Below, one piece after another: positions 51,044 to 60,970 of a stretch of DNA of 64,000 nt. The notes under the pieces were generated by a model. The model saw only the letters and a list, made by a program, of their open reading frames with translations. It did no database searches and was not told the DNA's origin. The DNA lies in NCBI GenBank assembly GCA_016719535.1, contig JADJYX010000020.1:62001-126000 (forward strand). Direction: 5' to 3'. Source of the stretch: Rubrivivax sp. Lineage in GTDB: Bacteria > Pseudomonadota > Gammaproteobacteria > Burkholderiales > Burkholderiaceae_C. The position numbers and the translations under genes are program-made. The stretch's first letter is position 1. Each line of letters starts with the position of its first letter.

Positions 51044-52740
51044 ACGCCCCCGACCGCCTGGGCAAGCCCGCCCTCATCGACCCCTTCAGCGCCGAGACGC
51101 ACGAGGTCTTCAACGTCGGCCGCGAACTGGTCGACTTCAACGCCTACGAGCAGGACAGCGCGCTGCGGCAGGCGGTCGAGCGCGAAGGCGCCGGCTGGGC
51201 GCATCAGGCACTGGTCGCCTTCGGCGCGCTCACCGGCAGCGCCGACTACCTCGAGCTCGGCGTGCTGGCCAACCGCCACCCGCCCGAACTCGACACCCAC
51301 GACCGCTTCGGCCGCCGCATCGACCTCGTGCGCTACCACCCGGCCTACCACCAGCTGATGCGCACCGCCATCGAGCATGGCCTGCACGCCTCGCCGTGGA
51401 CCGACCCGCGGCCCGGCGCGCATGTGGCGCGTGCCGCGCACGAATACCTGCAGACCCAGGTCGAGGCCGGCCACGGCTGCCCGGTGACGATGACCTTTGC
51501 CGCCGTGCCGGCGCTGCGCAGCACGCCCGCGCTGGCGGCGCTGTGGGAGCCGAAGATCACCGCGCGCGTGTACGACCCGCGCAACCTGCCCGACGCGCAG
51601 AAGGCCGGCCTGACCGTCGGCATGGCGATGACCGAGAAGCAGGGCGGCTCCGACGTGCGCGCCAACAGCACGCGCGCGCTGCCCCTCGGCGCCGAGGGCC
51701 CGGGCCAGGCCTACGAGCTGGTCGGCCACAAATATTTCGTCAGCGCGCCGATGTGCGACGCCTTCCTCGTGCTGGCGCAGACCGCCGCCGGGCTGTCGTG
51801 CTTCCTGCTGCCGCGCTGGCGCCCCGACGGCAGCAAGAACCCGATGCAGGTGCTGCGCCTGAAGCGCAAGATGGGCAACGTCTCCAACGCGTCGAGCGAG
51901 ACCGAGCTGCGCGGCGCGCTGGCCTGGATGGTCGGCCCCGAGGGCCGCGGCGTGCGCACCATCATCGAGATGGTGGCGATGACGCGCTTCGACTGCATGG
52001 TCGGCTCCGCCGCCGGCCAGCGCGCGGCCGCCGCGCAGGCGCTGCACCACTGCGGCATCCGCGCCGCCTTCGGCCGTCGGCTGGTCGAGCAGCCGCTGAT
52101 GCGCAACGTGCTGGCCGACCTGGCGCTGGAGAGCGAGGCGTCGATGACGCTGGCCATGCGCGTGGCGCGGGCGCTGGACCAGCGCGACCATCCCCGGCAC
52201 GGACGGCACGAGGACGCGCTGGTGCGGCTGCTGACGGCGGTGGGCAAATACTGGATCTGCAAGCGCACGCCGCAGCATGCCTACGAGGCGATGGAATGCC
52301 TGGGCGGCAGCGGCGTGATGGAGGACAGCCCCTTCCCGCGCCTGTTCCGCGAATCGCCGGTGAATGCCATCTGGGAGGGCAGCGGCAACGTGCAGTGCCT
52401 GGACGTGCTGCGCGCGATGCACAAGTCGCCCGAGGTCGTGCAGGCCTTCTTCGCCGAACTCGCCCGTGCGCGCGGCGGCAGCACGCTGCTGGACCGGCAT
52501 GTCGCCGCGCTGCAGGCCGAACTTGCCGACCTGCAGGACATCGAATACCGCGCGCGCGACCTCGTCGACCGCATGGCGCTGGCCATGCAGGCGGCGCTGC
52601 TGGTGCAGCATGCGCCGGCGGCGGTCGCCGATGCCTTCTGCGCATCGCGGCTGGCCTGCACCGGCCACCACCAGTACGGCGCGCTGCCGCGCGGGGTGGA
52701 CTGCACGGCGATCATCGAACGCGCCACGCCGCGGGCCTGA
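51040..52740 (+). CDS. AidB-like acyl-CoA dehydrogenase
   Basis: The product is 566 residues. MAMTEKQGGSDVRANST, GHKYFVSAPMCDAFLVLAQT, MGNVSNASSETEL, LGGSGVMEDSPFPRLFRESPVNAIWEGSGNVQCLDVLRA are hallmarks of the AidB/isovaleryl-CoA dehydrogenase-like group, which binds FAD as a tetramer. E. coli AidB is linked to alkylation damage, but in beta-proteobacteria relatives also act on acyl-CoAs. Coupled translation with the PaaX-type regulator suggests an acyl-CoA catabolic or detoxifying role. Confidence 0.92.
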   Translation: MNAPDRLGKPALIDPFSAETHEVFNVGRELVDFNAYEQDSALRQAVEREGAGWAHQALVAFGALTGSADYLELGVLANRHPPELDTHDRFGRRIDLVRYHPAYHQLMRTAIEHGLHASPWTDPRPGAHVARAAHEYLQTQVEAGHGCPVTMTFAAVPALRSTPALAALWEPKITARVYDPRNLPDAQKAGLTVGMAMTEKQGGSDVRANSTRALPLGAEGPGQAYELVGHKYFVSAPMCDAFLVLAQTAAGLSCFLLPRWRPDGSKNPMQVLRLKRKMGNVSNASSETELRGALAWMVGPEGRGVRTIIEMVAMTRFDCMVGSAAGQRAAAAQALHHCGIRAAFGRRLVEQPLMRNVLADLALESEASMTLAMRVARALDQRDHPRHGRHEDALVRLLTAVGKYWICKRTPQHAYEAMECLGGSGVMEDSPFPRLFRESPVNAIWEGSGNVQCLDVLRAMHKSPEVVQAFFAELARARGGSTLLDRHVAALQAELADLQDIEYRARDLVDRMALAMQAALLVQHAPAAVADAFCASRLACTGHHQYGALPRGVDCTAIIERATPRA

Positions 52741-52807
52741 AAATGCGCCGCCTGCGTTGCGCCGTGACGGCGTGCCTGCACGATTTCCTTCCGATGAGGA
52801 CTTGCCC

Positions 52808-53788
52808 ATGACCCCACGCCACCCCTCCCGCCGCACCCTGCTGCAGGCCGCCGCCGCGGCCGCCGCCGGCGCCGCCCTGCCGGCCCGCGCGCAGTCCGGC
52901 GCACCGCTGCGCATCCTGGTCGGCTTTCCGCCCGGCGGCGGCACCGACGCGATCGCGCGCATCCTGGCCGACGGCCTGAAGGACGAACTCGGCACCACCG
53001 TGATCGTCGAGAACAAGGCCGGCGCCGGCGGCCAGCTGGCGGCGCAGGCGCTCAAGGCTGCGCCGGCCGACGGCCGCACGCTGTTCGTCAGCCACGATCA
53101 CACGATCTCGATCCTGCCGCAGGTGGTCAGGAACCCGGGCTTCGACCCGGCGCGGGATTTCACCGCCGTGGCCGGCTTCGCGACCTTCGTGAATGCCTTC
53201 GCGGTCGCGGGCGGCACGCCGGCGCGATCGATGGCCGAATACATCGCCTGGGTGCGCAGCCAGGGCGCCAAGGGCGTGGTCGGCGTGCCGGCGCCGGCGT
53301 CGGTGCCGGAATTCCTGGTCAAGGTGATCGCCGCGCACCACCAGCTCGACCTGGTGGCCGCGCCCTACCGCGGCAGCGCGCCGATGATGGCCGACATGCT
53401 GGGCAACCAGATCGCCGCCGGCGTCGGATCGATCCCGGACTTCATCGAGAACCACCGCGCCGGCAAGCTGCGCGTGCTCGGCGTGCTGGGCGGCGCACGC
53501 CAGGAGGTGATGCCCGAAGTGCCGACCTTCTCCGAGCTGGGCCTCAAGGGCTTCGAGGACGTGCCCTACTACGGCCTGTTCGCGCCCGCGGGCACGCCGC
53601 GCGCGGCGATCGAGCAGGTTTCGGCGGCGCTGGCCAGGGTGGTCGCCCGGCCGGCGGTGAAGGACCGCCTGTCGGCCATGGGCCTGAGCGTCGGCCACAT
53701 GGGGCCTGACCAGCTGGCGCAGCGCGAACGGGCTTATACGGCCACCTGGGCGGGCATCATCGCGCGCAGCGGCTTCGTGCCGCAGTAG
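52808..53788 (+). CDS. Bug-type tripartite tricarboxylate transporter substrate-binding protein
   Basis: The 326-residue periplasmic binding protein has a Tat-like signal (SRRTLLQAAAAAAAG...ARAQ). ILVGFPPGGGTDAIARILADGLK, VVENKAGAGG-like and APYRGSAPMMADMLGNQI define the Bug/TctC family, which binds carboxylates. No TctA/TctB membrane genes are nearby, as is usual for the many orphan Bug receptors of Burkholderiales. It lies 68 bases after the acyl-CoA dehydrogenase and may be cotranscribed. Confidence 0.93.
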   Translation: MTPRHPSRRTLLQAAAAAAAGAALPARAQSGAPLRILVGFPPGGGTDAIARILADGLKDELGTTVIVENKAGAGGQLAAQALKAAPADGRTLFVSHDHTISILPQVVRNPGFDPARDFTAVAGFATFVNAFAVAGGTPARSMAEYIAWVRSQGAKGVVGVPAPASVPEFLVKVIAAHHQLDLVAAPYRGSAPMMADMLGNQIAAGVGSIPDFIENHRAGKLRVLGVLGGARQEVMPEVPTFSELGLKGFEDVPYYGLFAPAGTPRAAIEQVSAALARVVARPAVKDRLSAMGLSVGHMGPDQLAQRERAYTATWAGIIARSGFVPQ

Positions 53789-53988
53789 GACGGCGGGCCG
53801 CGCTTCGAGCCCGGCCTTCGCATCGCCGCCCTGCGTGCGCCGTCGCCGGCGTCGACGGCCTTTTCCGCCGACATCGACGGGGCTATGCTTGACGCGCCGG
53901 CATCATGGACCGGCACCGCGCCCGCGCCGCCGGTCCCCGTGAGCGCGCGGCGGTGCCTCGGTGGTCACGCCGGCACGAGGAGAGCGCC

Positions 53989-54510
53989 ATGCATGAAGCC
54001 GGCATCCGGGCCATCCTGCGACGCACGATCGCCAGTGCGGCGGTGCTGGCCGGGCTCTCGGGCGGCGTGCTGCCCGGCTGGGCGCAGGCCGCGCCGCTGG
54101 GCGCACGCGACCGGCTGACCGCTGCCACCGACCAGGCGCGGGCCTGGCAGAAGGATGCGCGGCTCGTGCGTGTCGAGACCCGGAATGCCGATGCCCAGGG
54201 CCGCTCGCCGGACTGGGTCTACGTCTTCGACTCGCCGGGCTCGAAGCAGCAGACGCTGGTCATGGTCACGGGTTCGGGCCAGCCCGACCTCGTCCCGACC
54301 GGCACCGCCTACCGAAGACCGCTGGGCGATTTTGTCGACAGCCCGCGCGCCATGCAGGAAGCGGTGCGCCGGGGCCTGAAGACCCACGGCGCCGGCATGA
54401 CGATGTCCCTCACCGGCGGCGAGCCTGCGCAGTGGCTCGTGTCGAGCGGCGACCAGACCTACGTGATCGATGCCGCGAGCGGCGGCTTCGTGCGGCGGGA
54501 GAAGGACTGA
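53989..54510 (+). CDS. Exported protein of unknown function
   Basis: The product is about 173 residues. The start at 53989 (MHEAGIRAILRRTIASAAVLAG) follows CGAGGAGAGCGCC and gives a signal peptide ending near WAQAAP. The mature part (about 140 residues) has alternating beta-strand-like segments (DWVYVFDSPGSKQQTLVMVTGSG, QWLVSSGDQTYVIDAASGGFVRREKD), reminiscent of PepSY-like or lipocalin-sized folds. I do not recognise a family. It stands alone before the second Met-zincin gene. Confidence 0.75.
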   Translation: MHEAGIRAILRRTIASAAVLAGLSGGVLPGWAQAAPLGARDRLTAATDQARAWQKDARLVRVETRNADAQGRSPDWVYVFDSPGSKQQTLVMVTGSGQPDLVPTGTAYRRPLGDFVDSPRAMQEAVRRGLKTHGAGMTMSLTGGEPAQWLVSSGDQTYVIDAASGGFVRREKD

Positions 54511-54633
54511 GACGCTGTCAACGATGAACCGCCGTCGGCAGCCGCAGGCTGCGGCCGCGCCTGCCGGCAGCGGGCGGCCGGCGGCGTCGAGCCGCCAATC
54601 GCCGACAATGCGGTCAGACTTCGAGTGGCCTGC

Positions 54634-57447
54634 ATGCCGGCTCCCGTTTCCTTGTGCTTCCTGATCCTGGGCCTGGCCGTGCTGGCCCTGGGCGGCTGCG
54701 CCTTGCCGCCCTCGCGGCCGGCCGGCCCGACAGCGGCCGCCCCCGCCGCCCCCGCCGCCACGCCTGCGGCCACGCCCGCGGCCACGCCCACGCCGCAGCC
54801 GCCAGGCGCGGCGCCCGGCGCGCTGCCGGCCTTTGCCACCGTCATCAAGGACGCACGCCGCATCGATGGGCCGATCACCGCGTGGCACAAGGACGACAAG
54901 GTCTGGCTCGAACTGCGTCCTGACCAGTTCGGCCGGCCCTTCCTGTTCACGCCCAAGGTGAAGAACGGCATCGCCGAGGGCCTGCTGCTCGGCGGGCTCA
55001 TGCTCTACCCCACGGCCGGTGCCGGCGGCTCGCAGGTGATGGAGTTCGTGCGCGTGCACAACACCGTGCGCCTGCAGGCCCGCAACACCGACGTCGCCGC
55101 GCCCGAAGGCACGCCCGAGGCGCGCGCGGTCGCCAGTTCCTATTCGGCCAGCCTGATGGGAGCGACCCCGGTGGCCAGCCAGCCGCACCCCGACCGCAAG
55201 AGCATCCTCATCGACGCCACCTCCACGCTGCTCAGCGACATGGCCGGCATCGGCATGCAGCTGCAGCGCCAGTTCCGCCAGGGCTACGGGCTGGATGCGC
55301 GCAACTCGGTGGTGACCGCGGTGCGCGCGCACGAAGGTGCGCTGATCGTGGAGACGCAGATGCACTGGTATACCGGCGGCATCAGCACCGGGCTGCCGGC
55401 CTCGCCGCTGGCCGCGCTGGCGGGCAGCGCAGCACCCGCCGTGCCGCGCTTCCTGCCCGACGCGCGCAGCCTGCTGATCGGCCAGCACCTGTCCTTCCTG
55501 CCGCTGCCCGAGACGCCGATGACGCCGCGCCGCGCCGATCCGCGGGTGGGCCTGTTCAGCACGCGCGTGCTCGATTTCGGCGATGACCTCGCGCGCTCGC
55601 CGGCGCGCCGCCACGTCACGCGCTGGCGGCTGGAAAAGAAGGATCCGCAGGCCGAGGTGTCCGAGCCGGTCAGGCCCATCACCTTCTGGATCGACCGCAA
55701 TGTGCCGCTGGCCTACCGCGACACCGTGCGCGCCGGCATCCTGGAGTGGAACAAGGCCTTCGAGCGCATCGGCCTGCGCGACGCCGTGCGTGTGGAGCAG
55801 CAGCCCGACGACGCCCCCTTCGACACGCTGGACCCGGGCGTGGCCTCGGTGCGCTGGCTGATGAACGCCGAGCCGTCGATCACCGCCATCGGCCAGACGC
55901 AGATCGACCCGCGCACCGGCGAGATCCTCGACGCCGACATCTCCTTCGAGGGCATGTTCACGCGGGCGCAGCGTCATGCGCGCAGCCAGCTGCTGGGTGT
56001 GCGCGCGGCCCACGAAGCCGCGGCGGCAGCCGCGCCGGCGGGCTTTGCCATGCCGCCGGTGCTGCCGGGCCTGCTGCCGCCGGCGCTGGTGGCCGGCGCA
56101 GGCAGCGCGCACGACCACGCGCGCTGCCTGCATGCCGGCGCGATGGCCGAGCAGGCGGCCTACGCGCTCGACCTGCTGGAAGCGCGCGGCGACCTCGAGC
56201 CCGGCAGCCCCGAGGCGCAGCAGTTCGTGCTCGACTATGTCAAGGACACGGTGATGCACGAGGTCGGGCATGCGCTCGGGCTGCGGCACAACTTCCGCGC
56301 CTCGCGCGTTTATACCGAGGCGCAGCTGTCCGACCCCGAATTCACGCGCGTCCACGGCACCACCGGGTCGGTGATGGAATACAACGCCATCAACCTGCCG
56401 CGCCCGGGCGAGGCCGGCGGCGTGCCCTTCCAGACGACGATCGGCCCCTACGACTACTGGGCGATCGAATTTGCCTACAAGCCGTTGCCGCCGGGTGCCA
56501 CCGCCGCCGACGACGAGGCGCACGTGCAGGCCGTGGCCGCGCGCAGCCACGAGCCGCTGCTGGCCTATGGCACCGACGAGGACGCCTTCTACGGCGTCGA
56601 TGCCGAGACCATCCAGTTCGACCTCGGCGCCGACCCGCTGGCCTTCGCCGGCAAGCGGCTGGACATCGCGCGCGAGCTCTTCCACCGCCAGGAGACGCGC
56701 GAACTGCCGCCCGACCGCGACTATTCGGTGCTGCGGCGCTCGCTGGCCTATGCGCTGTCGGACGCCACGCGCGCGATCGGCGTGCTGGTGCGCCAGATCG
56801 GCGGGCTGCGCACGCTGCGCGATTTTCCCGGCAGCGGCCGCGACCCGATCGAGCCGGTGCCGGCCGCGCTGCAGCGCCAGGCCTTCGACACCATCGTGGC
56901 GGCGGTCTTCTCGCCCGCGGGTCTGCGCGTCTCGCCGGCGCTGCTGCGGCGGCTGGCGCCCGACTACCTCGACCGCGGCGAAAGCCCCGGCGGCCCGGTC
57001 GACTACAACGTGCCGCAGCGGCTGCTCGACCTGCAGCGCGCGGTGCTGGCCTACCTGCTGAGCGATCAGCTGGCGGCGCGGCTGATCGATGCCAACGACA
57101 AGCTCGACCCCGGCGGCGCACGCCTGGAACTGGCCGAGATCTACCGCCGCCTGGGCCGCGAACTGTGGACCGACCTCGGCGCCGGCGGGCCCATCGCCCA
57201 GGCGCGGCGCGAACTGCAGCGCGACCATGTCAACCGGCTGGCCTTCGCGGTGCTGCGCCCGTCGCCCGGTGCGCGCGCCGACGCGCGCGGAGCGCTGCGC
57301 CACGAGGCGCAGGCGCTGCTGCGGCGCATCGAGGCGGCGCAGCGCCGCGACAGAGCGGCCGACGAACCGACACGGCTGCACCTGGCCGACAGCGCCGATT
57401 CGCTGCGCCAGGTGCTGGCGGCGCGGCTGCCGCGGGCCGGGATCTGA
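54634..57447 (+). CDS. Zinc-dependent metalloprotease lipoprotein (Met-zincin), paralog 2
   Basis: The product is 937 residues from ATG 54634 (GTG 54625 also possible), with lipobox LGGC (Cys22) and an Ala/Pro/Thr spacer. Its architecture matches the gene at 38426: VIKDARRIDGPITAWHKDDKVW, TRWRLEKKDPQAEVSEPVRPITFWID, zinc site H542-EVGH-ALGLRHNF, Met-turn SVMEYNAINLP and the C-terminal LRQIGGLRTLRDFPGSGRDP-type block. An extra loop (about 450-480, AAAAPAGFAMPPVLPG) separates it from paralog 1. The substrate is unknown. Confidence 0.9.
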   Translation: MPAPVSLCFLILGLAVLALGGCALPPSRPAGPTAAAPAAPAATPAATPAATPTPQPPGAAPGALPAFATVIKDARRIDGPITAWHKDDKVWLELRPDQFGRPFLFTPKVKNGIAEGLLLGGLMLYPTAGAGGSQVMEFVRVHNTVRLQARNTDVAAPEGTPEARAVASSYSASLMGATPVASQPHPDRKSILIDATSTLLSDMAGIGMQLQRQFRQGYGLDARNSVVTAVRAHEGALIVETQMHWYTGGISTGLPASPLAALAGSAAPAVPRFLPDARSLLIGQHLSFLPLPETPMTPRRADPRVGLFSTRVLDFGDDLARSPARRHVTRWRLEKKDPQAEVSEPVRPITFWIDRNVPLAYRDTVRAGILEWNKAFERIGLRDAVRVEQQPDDAPFDTLDPGVASVRWLMNAEPSITAIGQTQIDPRTGEILDADISFEGMFTRAQRHARSQLLGVRAAHEAAAAAAPAGFAMPPVLPGLLPPALVAGAGSAHDHARCLHAGAMAEQAAYALDLLEARGDLEPGSPEAQQFVLDYVKDTVMHEVGHALGLRHNFRASRVYTEAQLSDPEFTRVHGTTGSVMEYNAINLPRPGEAGGVPFQTTIGPYDYWAIEFAYKPLPPGATAADDEAHVQAVAARSHEPLLAYGTDEDAFYGVDAETIQFDLGADPLAFAGKRLDIARELFHRQETRELPPDRDYSVLRRSLAYALSDATRAIGVLVRQIGGLRTLRDFPGSGRDPIEPVPAALQRQAFDTIVAAVFSPAGLRVSPALLRRLAPDYLDRGESPGGPVDYNVPQRLLDLQRAVLAYLLSDQLAARLIDANDKLDPGGARLELAEIYRRLGRELWTDLGAGGPIAQARRELQRDHVNRLAFAVLRPSPGARADARGALRHEAQALLRRIEAAQRRDRAADEPTRLHLADSADSLRQVLAARLPRAGI

Positions 57448-57451
57448 ACGC

Positions 57452-58387
57452 TCAGCTGCCGGCCTGCCGCCCCACCCACGCCGCACCGCGCACGCCCGAA
57501 GCATCGCCGTGCCGGCTGGGCACGAGGCGCGTGCGCACCGGGTCGCGCTGCCCGCCTGCGAAGACCCAGCGGCCCCACAGTTCGGGCACGCGCCGGTAGA
57601 GGTGGTCCATCTGCGACAACCCGCCGCCGAGCACGATGACGTCGGGGTCCAGCAGGTTGATCACCGCGGCCAGTGCGCGTGCCAGCCGCGACGTGTGGCG
57701 CTCGAGCGTGGCCTGCGCGGTGGCGTCGCCGGCCGCGGCGGCCTGCGCCACCTGCTCGGCGGTCAGCACCTGGCCGGTGATGCGCTCGTGGTCACGCGCC
57801 AGGCCGGGCCCGCTGACCAGCGTCTCGATGCAGCCGCGCTGGCCGCAGTAGCAGTCGGGCTGCGGGTCCTCGCCGGCCACGGCCCAGGGCAGCGGGTTGT
57901 GCCCCCATTCGCCGGCCAGGCCGTTGGGGCCGCGCAGCACGCGGCCATGCACCGCGATGCCGGCCCCGGTGCCGGTGCCGATGATGGCGGCGAAGACGAC
58001 ATCGGCGCCCGCGCCGGCGCCGTCGGTGGCCTCGCTCAGCGCCAGGCAGTTGGCGTCGTTCTCCAGCCGCAGCGGGCTCTGCAGCGCCGCCTGCAGGTCG
58101 CGCTGCAGCGCGCGGCCGTTCAGGCAGGTGGAGTTGCTGTTCTTCATCAGCCCGGCCGGCGTCAGGCTGCCGGGCGTGCCGATGCCGATGGTGAAGGCGC
58201 CCGGACTGGCGGCCTGCGCGCGCCGCACCAGGCCGGCGATGGCGGCGACGATGGCGCCGTAATCGCCCTGCGGCGTGGCGATGCGTTCGCGCCAGACCTC
58301 CGCCCCGTCGGCGCCGAGCAGCCGCGCCTCGATCTTGGTACCGCCGAGGTCGATGCCCAGCGCGTGCGGGGCCGGCGTCGATGTCAC
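57452..58387 (-). CDS. ROK family sugar kinase
   Basis: The product is about 311 residues from GTG 58387, overlapping the M24 peptidase stop (GTGA). HALGIDLGGTKIEARLL is the phosphate-1 motif, NDANCLALSEA and GTGTGAGIAVHGRVLRGPNGLAGEWGHNPL hold the active Asp and the ROK signature, and CYCGQRGCIETLVSG is the CxCGxxGC zinc site. The kinase probably phosphorylates fructose, glucose or N-acetylglucosamine-like sugars. It ends 4 bases from the convergent Met-zincin stop. Confidence 0.92.
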   Translation of the reverse strand: MTSTPAPHALGIDLGGTKIEARLLGADGAEVWRERIATPQGDYGAIVAAIAGLVRRAQAASPGAFTIGIGTPGSLTPAGLMKNSNSTCLNGRALQRDLQAALQSPLRLENDANCLALSEATDGAGAGADVVFAAIIGTGTGAGIAVHGRVLRGPNGLAGEWGHNPLPWAVAGEDPQPDCYCGQRGCIETLVSGPGLARDHERITGQVLTAEQVAQAAAAGDATAQATLERHTSRLARALAAVINLLDPDVIVLGGGLSQMDHLYRRVPELWGRWVFAGGQRDPVRTRLVPSRHGDASGVRGAAWVGRQAGS

Positions 58388-60195
58388 AGCGGCTGCGTGC
58401 GCGCCTGCAGCCAGGCCAGCGCCTGGCCGCTCACGCGCGGCGCCAGCCGCTCGCGCACGCTGGCGTGGTAGGCGTTCAGCCAGGCCACCTCGTCGGCGCG
58501 CAGCAGGCTGCGGGCGATGCAGCGCGTATCGATCGGGCACAGCGTCAGCGTCTCGAATTCGAGGAATTCGGCGAAGGTGGCGCCCTCGGGCGTGGCGGCC
58601 GGCACGTTGAGCACCAGGTTCTCGATGCGCACGCCCCACTGGCCGGGGCGGTAGACGCCGGGCTCGATGCTGGTGATCATGCCCGGCTCCATCGCCATCT
58701 CGGGCGTCGGGATCGCCTTGCTGATGCTCTGCGGGCCTTCGTGCACGTTGAGGAAATAGCCCACGCCGTGCCCGGTGCCGTGGCCGAATTCGACGCCTTC
58801 GGCCCACAGCGGCGCACGCGCGATGGCGTCCAGCATCGGCGACAGCGTGCCGCGCGGGAAGCGCGTGCGCGACAAGGCCATCGTGCCCTTGAGCACCAGC
58901 GTGTAGTCGCGCTGCATCGCCGCGCTGGGCGTGCCGATCGGCCACACGCGCGTGATGTCGGTGGTGCCGCCCTGGTACTGGCCGCCGCTGTCGATCAGCA
59001 GCAGGCCGTCGCCCTCGATGCGCGCGAAGGATTCGGGCGTGGCGCGGTAATGCGGCATCGCGCCGTTGGCATTGAAGCCGGCTATTGTTGAGAAGCTCAG
59101 CCCCACGAAGCCGGCGCGGCGCGCGCGCGCGGCCGACAGCCGTTCGTCGACCTTCAGTTCGTCCCAGTGCTCGCCGCGCGCCATCGAGGCTTCGAATTCG
59201 GCATAGAACTCGCACATCGCGGCGCCGTCCTCGGCCATCGCCTCGCGCACGTACGCAGCCTCTTCGGCCGTCTTGCGGCTCTTGGCCAGCGTGCTGGGGT
59301 TGATGGCCTCGACCACCGCCACGCCCGCAGGCACCGCCTGGCGCAGCCCGAAGGTCACGCGCTTGGGGTCGACCAGCAGCACGCTGCCCGCGCCCAGCGC
59401 GGCCAGTGCCTGCGGCGCCTGCGCATAGGCCGCGAGCTGCACGCCGTCGGCGGCCAGCGCGGCACGCAGCGCGGCGTCGACCTTGCCGTCGCCGACGAAC
59501 AGCGTGGCCGCATTCGCGTCGATCAGCAGGTGCGCCAGGAAGACCGGGTTGTAGCTGACGTCGCTGCCGCGCAGGTTGGTGATCCAGGCGATGTCGTCGA
59601 CGGTGGAGACGAAATGGTGCGTGGCCTGGTGGCGCGCCATGCCCTGCCGCACCACGGCCAGCTTGGCCGCGCGTGGCGTGCTCGCGTGCGGCGCGCGGTG
59701 CTCGTACACCGGTGCGGTGGGCAGCGCCGGGCGCTCGGGCCAGACGCGGTCGAGCAGGTCGAGGTCGGTGCGCAGCACGATCCGCGCCTTGTCCAGCGCC
59801 GTCTTCAGGGCCTGCGCCGCGGCCAGGCCCAGCACCTGGCCGTCGACCGCCACGACCGCGCCGGCCGGCACATGGGCGGCCAGCCAGTCGACATGCGCCG
59901 AGGCATTGCCGGTGGGGATCTTCTCCAGCCCGATGCCGGTGCCGGCCAGTTCGGCCTCGGCCTGCACCCAGTAGCGGCTGTCGGCAAACAGCGCCGCCTG
60001 GTCGACCGTGACCACCAGCGTGCCCATCGAGCCGCTGAAGCCCGAGAACCACTCGCGCCCCTGCCAGCGGCCGGGCAGGTATTCCGACAGGTGCGGGTCG
60101 CTCGACGGCACCAGCAGTGCCTGCACGCCTTCGGCGGTGAGCACCTCGCGCAGGCGGTCGATGCGCAGGCGGATGGGGGAGGTGCGGGTGTCCAT
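58384..60195 (-). CDS. M24 aminopeptidase P family protein
   Basis: The 603-residue three-domain protein is like cytosolic Xaa-Pro aminopeptidase (APP1). It has two N-terminal creatinase-like domains (VPSSDPHLSEYLPGRWQGREWFSGFSGSMGTLVVT) and a C-terminal pita-bread domain. The metal ligands are recognisable in LLIDSGGQYQGGTTDITR (Asp, Asp), FGHGTGHGVG (His), TSIEPGVY (Glu) and IENLVL (Glu). It removes residues N-terminal to proline. Translation is coupled to the ROK kinase gene. Confidence 0.94.
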   Translation of the reverse strand: MDTRTSPIRLRIDRLREVLTAEGVQALLVPSSDPHLSEYLPGRWQGREWFSGFSGSMGTLVVTVDQAALFADSRYWVQAEAELAGTGIGLEKIPTGNASAHVDWLAAHVPAGAVVAVDGQVLGLAAAQALKTALDKARIVLRTDLDLLDRVWPERPALPTAPVYEHRAPHASTPRAAKLAVVRQGMARHQATHHFVSTVDDIAWITNLRGSDVSYNPVFLAHLLIDANAATLFVGDGKVDAALRAALAADGVQLAAYAQAPQALAALGAGSVLLVDPKRVTFGLRQAVPAGVAVVEAINPSTLAKSRKTAEEAAYVREAMAEDGAAMCEFYAEFEASMARGEHWDELKVDERLSAARARRAGFVGLSFSTIAGFNANGAMPHYRATPESFARIEGDGLLLIDSGGQYQGGTTDITRVWPIGTPSAAMQRDYTLVLKGTMALSRTRFPRGTLSPMLDAIARAPLWAEGVEFGHGTGHGVGYFLNVHEGPQSISKAIPTPEMAMEPGMITSIEPGVYRPGQWGVRIENLVLNVPAATPEGATFAEFLEFETLTLCPIDTRCIARSLLRADEVAWLNAYHASVRERLAPRVSGQALAWLQARTQPL

Positions 60196-60305
60196 GGGTG
60201 CGCTCCGGGGCCGGTGACGGGTGCGCGATTCTAGGTTTTCACCGGTGCCGGGCGCGGCCGGCCGCGTCCACAATGCGGGCATCGCCCGGCCGCATCCGCA
60301 CGTCC

Positions 60306-60839
60306 GTGAACCCCATCCGTTGCACCCTGGTGCTGGCCGCCGCCGGCCTGCTGGCCGGCTGCGCCACGATGAGCGAGGACCAGTGCCGCAAGACCGACTG
60401 GTACCAGCGCGGCGTGCGCGACGGCAACCAGGGCGAGCCCGAACGCCACCTCGACGCCCACCGGCAGGCCTGCGCCAAGGCCGGCGTGGCCCCCGACGAG
60501 ACGCGCTGGCGCCAGGGCTGGCGCGAGGGCGTGCGCGGCTACTGCACGCCGCGCTGGGCCTGGCAGATCGGCACCGAAAACCGCAGCTACCGCGGCGCCT
60601 GCCGCGATGTCGACGAGGCCGTGTTCCTGCGCTGGTACCAGGCCGGCAAGGATGTCCACAAGACGAAGAGCGAGCGCGACGAGAAGCAGCGCGAGATCGA
60701 ACGCCTGGAAAAGGACCTGCAGAAGGCGCAGAAGGACGACGAGCGCCGCGCGCTGCGCGAGCGCATCCGCCGCCTGGACGAAGAGCAGGCGCGGCTGCGC
60801 CGGCTGCTCGATGCGCAGATGACCGGCGCACCGGGCTGA
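60306..60839 (+). CDS. DUF2799 lipoprotein with coiled-coil C-terminus
   Basis: The product is 177 residues from GTG 60306, chosen because it gives a clean lipoprotein signal (MNPIRCTLVLAAAGLLAGC, Cys19); an ATG lies 33 bases upstream. The DUF2799 signature DWYQRGVRDGNQG and WRQGWREGVRGYC follow. Residues about 125-170 form a charged coiled coil (DEKQREIERLEKDLQKAQKDD). The family is of unknown function and outer-membrane associated. It is divergent from the M24 peptidase gene. Confidence 0.87.
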   Translation: MNPIRCTLVLAAAGLLAGCATMSEDQCRKTDWYQRGVRDGNQGEPERHLDAHRQACAKAGVAPDETRWRQGWREGVRGYCTPRWAWQIGTENRSYRGACRDVDEAVFLRWYQAGKDVHKTKSERDEKQREIERLEKDLQKAQKDDERRALRERIRRLDEEQARLRRLLDAQMTGAPG

Positions 60840-60970
60840 GCGCCCGCGCAGTTGACGGCCCGCAACGCCCCGGGTAAGTCCGCAGCCGCGGGCCTGTCGG
60901 GCTGGTGCATACACTCGACAAGGCCGCCGTCGTCGCGGCCGTGCAAACCGAATCGAACGAGGAGACAACG

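Noticed and set aside
60839..60970. Sigma-70 promoter TTGACG before the PQQ dehydrogenase
   Set aside because: The -35 box is good, but no acceptable -10 box lies 16-18 bases downstream.
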